This document shows, one piece after another, positions 5,148-7,280 of a stretch of 7,280 nucleotides of DNA. The DNA comes from Nitrososphaerota archaeon (GTDB lineage Archaea; Thermoproteota; Nitrososphaeria; Nitrososphaerales; CADDZS01). Location of the stretch: contig JAPCJV010000088.1 of assembly GCA_027886785.1 (NCBI GenBank), positions 1 through 7,280 of the forward strand, given 5' to 3'. A program made the translations under genes and the position numbers. The notes below the pieces were generated by a model, which worked only from the letters and a program-made list of their open reading frames with translations, was not told the DNA's origin and did no database searches. Numbering within the stretch: the stretch's first letter is position 1; each line of letters starts with the position of its first letter.

Positions 5148-6392
5148 ATGTCAGATTTCGTGGTTCATCGAGGCACTACGGCAAAACTCGGCCGGATAGA
5201 AGGTGAGCTCAAGATAGGAAATAAGGCGAGAATTGAGGCGGCCCAAGGAAATCTCGTCTACGTTTCGGAGGGCGCGTACTTCGATGGCTCAGCCGAGGTG
5301 AACTGCGATTTCGAATGTGCTACTCTCCGGGTAGATCACGGGGGAGTCCTTGAAGTCCGGGGTAACCTGACGGTGCACAAGTTGCTCGATGTGGGTCACT
5401 CCATCGAGGCGACAGGAACGATCCGAGCAGAGGATATCGATGTCGGGGGTAAAATCGAAGCAAAGACCCTCATCGGCTCCAGATTGAGAGTAGGGGGCAA
5501 AGTGGAAGTCGAGGAGCTCCTGGAAGTCGAATCAGTCAATGTGGGAGGAGTGGTCGAAGCTCGGGGGCGCGTACTCATCAAGGATCTTGATGTGGGAGGG
5601 GCGGTCGAGATCGGAGGTGGAACAATCTCTGGACACATAATAGTGGGCGGAAAATTTGAGGCTCAAACAAAGCTCGAATTCGGAGAGCTCAATGTTTTTG
5701 GCCGTACAGAGCTCGCATCGGGGAGCGTTGGATCAAAAATCTCGGCTCGTGGACAGCTCGAAGTCGCGGGCGATCTGGAATGTGACGAGATCCTTGTATC
5801 TGGCAGCGCCGAGATCCAAGGTAACTGCAAGTCCAAAAGAATCAAAGTAGATGGAAAGCTCGAAGTCTCTGGTTCGCTCCAGACAAGCGATGAACTGGAG
5901 ATCTATGGAACCGCAGAAGTAAATCGCGAATTTGAAGGACGCAAGGTCCGCGTCGGCGGCAAACTCGAAACAAGGAAGATGGTCGTCAGTGATGAGCTTC
6001 TAGTTTCCGGGTCGATTGAAGCAGATCAGGGGATCAAGGCAAAGTCCGTGAAAATTGGAAGCGGCTCCAGAGTGGAGGGATTCCTCGTCGCCGAGAACGT
6101 GGATGTAGGAAAAAGCCCGTACCTCGTGGACTGGGAAAAGAGCTGGATGGGGCAGATCGCCCGCGCAAGGCTCGTGGGACGGATGACGAGGATCGACGAC
6201 ATCTATGCGGATTACGTGTACCTGGGAACAAACTCCAGAAGCGGGAGAGTCTTTGCGAGAACTGTAGAAGTGGGAGACGGGGCCACCGTTGAAGAAATCA
6301 GCTACACCGATACTTTGAAGGCAAACCTCGATCGGATACACGTAGAAAAGCCTCCCGTGAAAGTATCCAGTTTGCCTTCTCCTCCGCTCTAA
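5148..6392 (+). CDS. Bactofilin-like polymer-forming beta-helix protein
   Basis: This protein has 414 residues from ATG 5148, or 419 from GTG 5133; the numbers below count from the GTG. Residues 87-324 are 14 tandem units, 12 of exactly 17 residues, one of 16 and one of 18. The pattern is V-x-G-x-h-E-(V/A), then an amphipathic stretch ending in I/L/V-x. This matches the right-handed beta-helix of bactofilins and related 'polymer-forming cytoskeletal' proteins, where each unit is one turn and subunits self-polymerise. Classical bactofilins have about six turns, so this rod is much longer. Residues 15-86 look like less regular turns. The C-terminal part (325-419) is a different module ending in a Pro-rich tail. 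There is no signal peptide or membrane helix, so it is probably cytoplasmic or peripheral. It follows the ABC permease closely and precedes a winged-helix gene. The fold is confident; a cytoskeletal or envelope-scaffold role is inference. Confidence 0.85.
   Translation: MSDFVVHRGTTAKLGRIEGELKIGNKARIEAAQGNLVYVSEGAYFDGSAEVNCDFECATLRVDHGGVLEVRGNLTVHKLLDVGHSIEATGTIRAEDIDVGGKIEAKTLIGSRLRVGGKVEVEELLEVESVNVGGVVEARGRVLIKDLDVGGAVEIGGGTISGHIIVGGKFEAQTKLEFGELNVFGRTELASGSVGSKISARGQLEVAGDLECDEILVSGSAEIQGNCKSKRIKVDGKLEVSGSLQTSDELEIYGTAEVNREFEGRKVRVGGKLETRKMVVSDELLVSGSIEADQGIKAKSVKIGSGSRVEGFLVAENVDVGKSPYLVDWEKSWMGQIARARLVGRMTRIDDIYADYVYLGTNSRSGRVFARTVEVGDGATVEEISYTDTLKANLDRIHVEKPPVKVSSLPSPPL
5391..6104 (+). 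repeat. 14 tandem coding repeats of about 51 bp (beta-helix turns)
   Basis: The units encode residues 87-103, 104-119, 120-136, 137-153, 154-170, 171-187, 188-204, 205-221, 222-238, 239-256, 257-273, 274-290, 291-307 and 308-324 (GTG numbering). Glu occupies the sixth position in the first 13 and Arg in the last. Gly is third in units 2-13. At DNA level the copies are well diverged (for example GTGGGAGGAGTGGTCGAAGC against GTCGGCGGCAAACTCGAA), so this is an old protein repeat and not a recent tandem expansion. Confidence 0.85.
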
Positions 6393-6398
6393 AAAATA
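6388..6398 (+). promoter_or_regulatory. Candidate TATA box overlapping the beta-helix stop codon
   Basis: CTCTAAAAAATAATT spans the TAA at 6390-6392 and is centred a little over 20 bp before the TTG at 6415. With no clear Shine-Dalgarno before that TTG, it could drive a leaderless transcript of the winged-helix gene. The spacing is slightly short, and read-through from upstream is equally possible. Confidence 0.3.
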
Positions 6399-6414
6399 AT
6401 TAGGGCAAACTGCT

Positions 6415-6723
6415 TTGAAAAGCAAGACTTCGAAGCGATCCAAAATTGAACTGTATGCCACAGTTCTCGAAGTGATCAAACGTTATCCGGAAGGATCTAG
6501 GATCACGAAAATGTCTTACGGGGTTGGAGTCCCCATCGACCGGCTCAAGCGGATCGTGGCGGACCTAACTTCCTATGGGCTGGTGCAGACTCTTTCAGAC
6601 GAGGAGGAAGAAGGCGTGTATTACGTCCTTACGCCCAGGGCGCTGGATTTTCTCGAGACCTACTGGAAGATGAATAGTTTCCTCGAAACTTTTGGAGAGG
6701 CGACCAAGCACAGTGACTTTTGA
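6415..6723 (+). CDS. Small winged-helix DNA-binding protein (archaeal HTH_45-like)
   Basis: This 102-residue protein fits the small archaeal winged-helix type. It has a basic N terminus (MKSKTSKRSK), a first helix (about 11-24), a helix-turn-helix (about 29-54, with IDRLKRIVADLTSYGLV as the likely recognition segment), a wing with an acidic tip (SDEEEEGVYYVLT, 61-73) and a C-terminal helix (75-95) suited to dimerisation. Such proteins are usually transcription regulators. The frame starts with TTG at 6415, and the basic N terminus begins immediately. It lies 22 bp after the beta-helix gene in the same direction, so co-transcription is likely, and autoregulation or control of the neighbouring genes is an open possibility. 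Its targets cannot be read from the sequence. No ligand-binding domain is present. Confidence 0.8.
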   Translation: MKSKTSKRSKIELYATVLEVIKRYPEGSRITKMSYGVGVPIDRLKRIVADLTSYGLVQTLSDEEEEGVYYVLTPRALDFLETYWKMNSFLETFGEATKHSDF

Positions 6724-6724
6724 G

Positions 6725-7273
6725 TTAGGCCGCACCCCACTTGGATGTGATAAACTCGTACAGTTCCATGATGGGAGATTCGGAGTAAAACTTGGGCAGT
6801 CCCATGTCGTCCATATATTCGGTTCTTTTTCCCTCACCCTCCTTTTCTCCCGGCCTCCAACCGAAATCCAGCTGCCCTAACACCTGCGTCGAGTCCTCCT
6901 TTACCATCTTGGCAGTCGCGTTGACTTCATCCAGAAGGGCTTTTGGGGGATTTGCAAAAAGCTCGGCGTCCTTCGCGATTCCCTCAAGATACTCGATACA
7001 CTTTACGCCGAGCAAAGAAAGCTTTCGAAGCTTCTCTATCGCTGGCTGAAATTCGAGCAGAAGTTTTCTGTTTTTCGTCCCGGCTTCCAGTACTCGCCCG
7101 AGCGCTTCATAGTAGTCGAGTTTTTCTCGCAGGCTTCTGGTAAAGCCCGCCACCGAGGTCGCCGAGGGCTTTTTGCCTCTCGATAACATTACTTTCAAAC
7201 TGTTGATGGAACTCCGCAGATCCTCGGCTTCTGCCAAGGGCTCGAGCGCGCTGGCTTTAGAGCAATTCATCAT
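6725..7273 (-). CDS. Hypothetical helix-rich soluble protein (start may lie beyond the edge)
   Basis: I do not recognise this 182-residue protein. It has no membrane segment or signal peptide. Residues about 12-130 are predicted by eye to be mostly helical, with charged, heptad-like stretches (for example REKLDYYEALGRVLE and PAIEKLRKLSLLGVKCIEYL). A hydrophilic linker (about 136-152, GWRPGEKEGEGKRTE) leads to a short acidic/aromatic tail (MELYEFITSKWGAA). No catalytic motif or metal-binding cluster is apparent. Two ATGs are adjacent (7273 and 7270), but the frame stays open to the window end, so an upstream start is possible. Amino-acid usage looks like a real gene, and no long plausible protein competes on the other strand. 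It converges on the winged-helix gene with only 1 bp between the stops. Confidence 0.7.
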   Translation of the reverse strand: MMNCSKASALEPLAEAEDLRSSINSLKVMLSRGKKPSATSVAGFTRSLREKLDYYEALGRVLEAGTKNRKLLLEFQPAIEKLRKLSLLGVKCIEYLEGIAKDAELFANPPKALLDEVNATAKMVKEDSTQVLGQLDFGWRPGEKEGEGKRTEYMDDMGLPKFYSESPIMELYEFITSKWGAA

Positions 7274-7280
7274 ATCCTGG

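Noticed and set aside
5391..6104. CRISPR-like or recent tandem DNA repeat
   Set aside because: The roughly 51-bp periodicity is coding, the copies are strongly diverged, and there are no identical repeats with unique spacers.
6000..6479. Minus-strand open frame of 159 codons over the end of the beta-helix gene
   Set aside because: Shadow of a coding repeat region; no domain, and it crosses two plus-strand genes.
1..7280. Mobile element, phage or defence island
   Set aside because: No transposase, integrase, nuclease, toxin or terminal repeats are visible; all recognisable genes are transport, scaffold or regulation.

Overview
The window looks archaeal. Several genes have TATA-like AT-rich boxes at about archaeal promoter distance, GTG and TTG starts are frequent, and at least one gene looks leaderless, with its TTG about 27 bp after a TATA box. 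One product is a small archaeal-style winged-helix protein. G+C is roughly half by eye. A Thermoproteota/Nitrososphaeria-like or Thermoplasmata-like lineage would fit, but nothing here fixes the phylum. No rRNA, tRNA, CRISPR, transposase or integrase is visible.

Left part (1-2985), membrane transport. The N-terminal half of an MFS transporter runs leftward off the window edge (621 to 1). After a 251-bp divergent promoter region comes a rightward GDT1/TMEM165 (UPF0016) family membrane protein (873-1496) with altered signature motifs, then a second, complete MFS transporter (about 1651-2985).

Middle to right (3261-6723), a co-directional block of four genes. An ABC-2 exporter ATPase is followed 4 bp later by its permease. 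Then comes a large bactofilin-like polymer-forming beta-helix protein, 38 or 53 bp downstream depending on start, and a small winged-helix protein 22 bp further on. The tight ATPase-permease spacing and a Shine-Dalgarno sequence inside the ATPase end show an exporter operon. The other two genes may be co-transcribed, but each also has possible promoter elements of its own. The beta-helix protein is the most striking object: 14 consecutive units of about 17 residues (12 are exactly 17), 13 of them with Glu at the same position.

Far right (6725-7273 and perhaps beyond). An unrecognised, helix-rich, soluble protein lies on the minus strand. It converges on the winged-helix gene with a single base between the two stop codons.

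Inference: the exporter, the putative self-polymerising scaffold and the small DNA-binding protein could form one envelope- or shape-related module. The sequence supports proximity and direction only; no function has been shown for the combination. The non-coding gaps hold several short inverted repeats, reported as candidates only.
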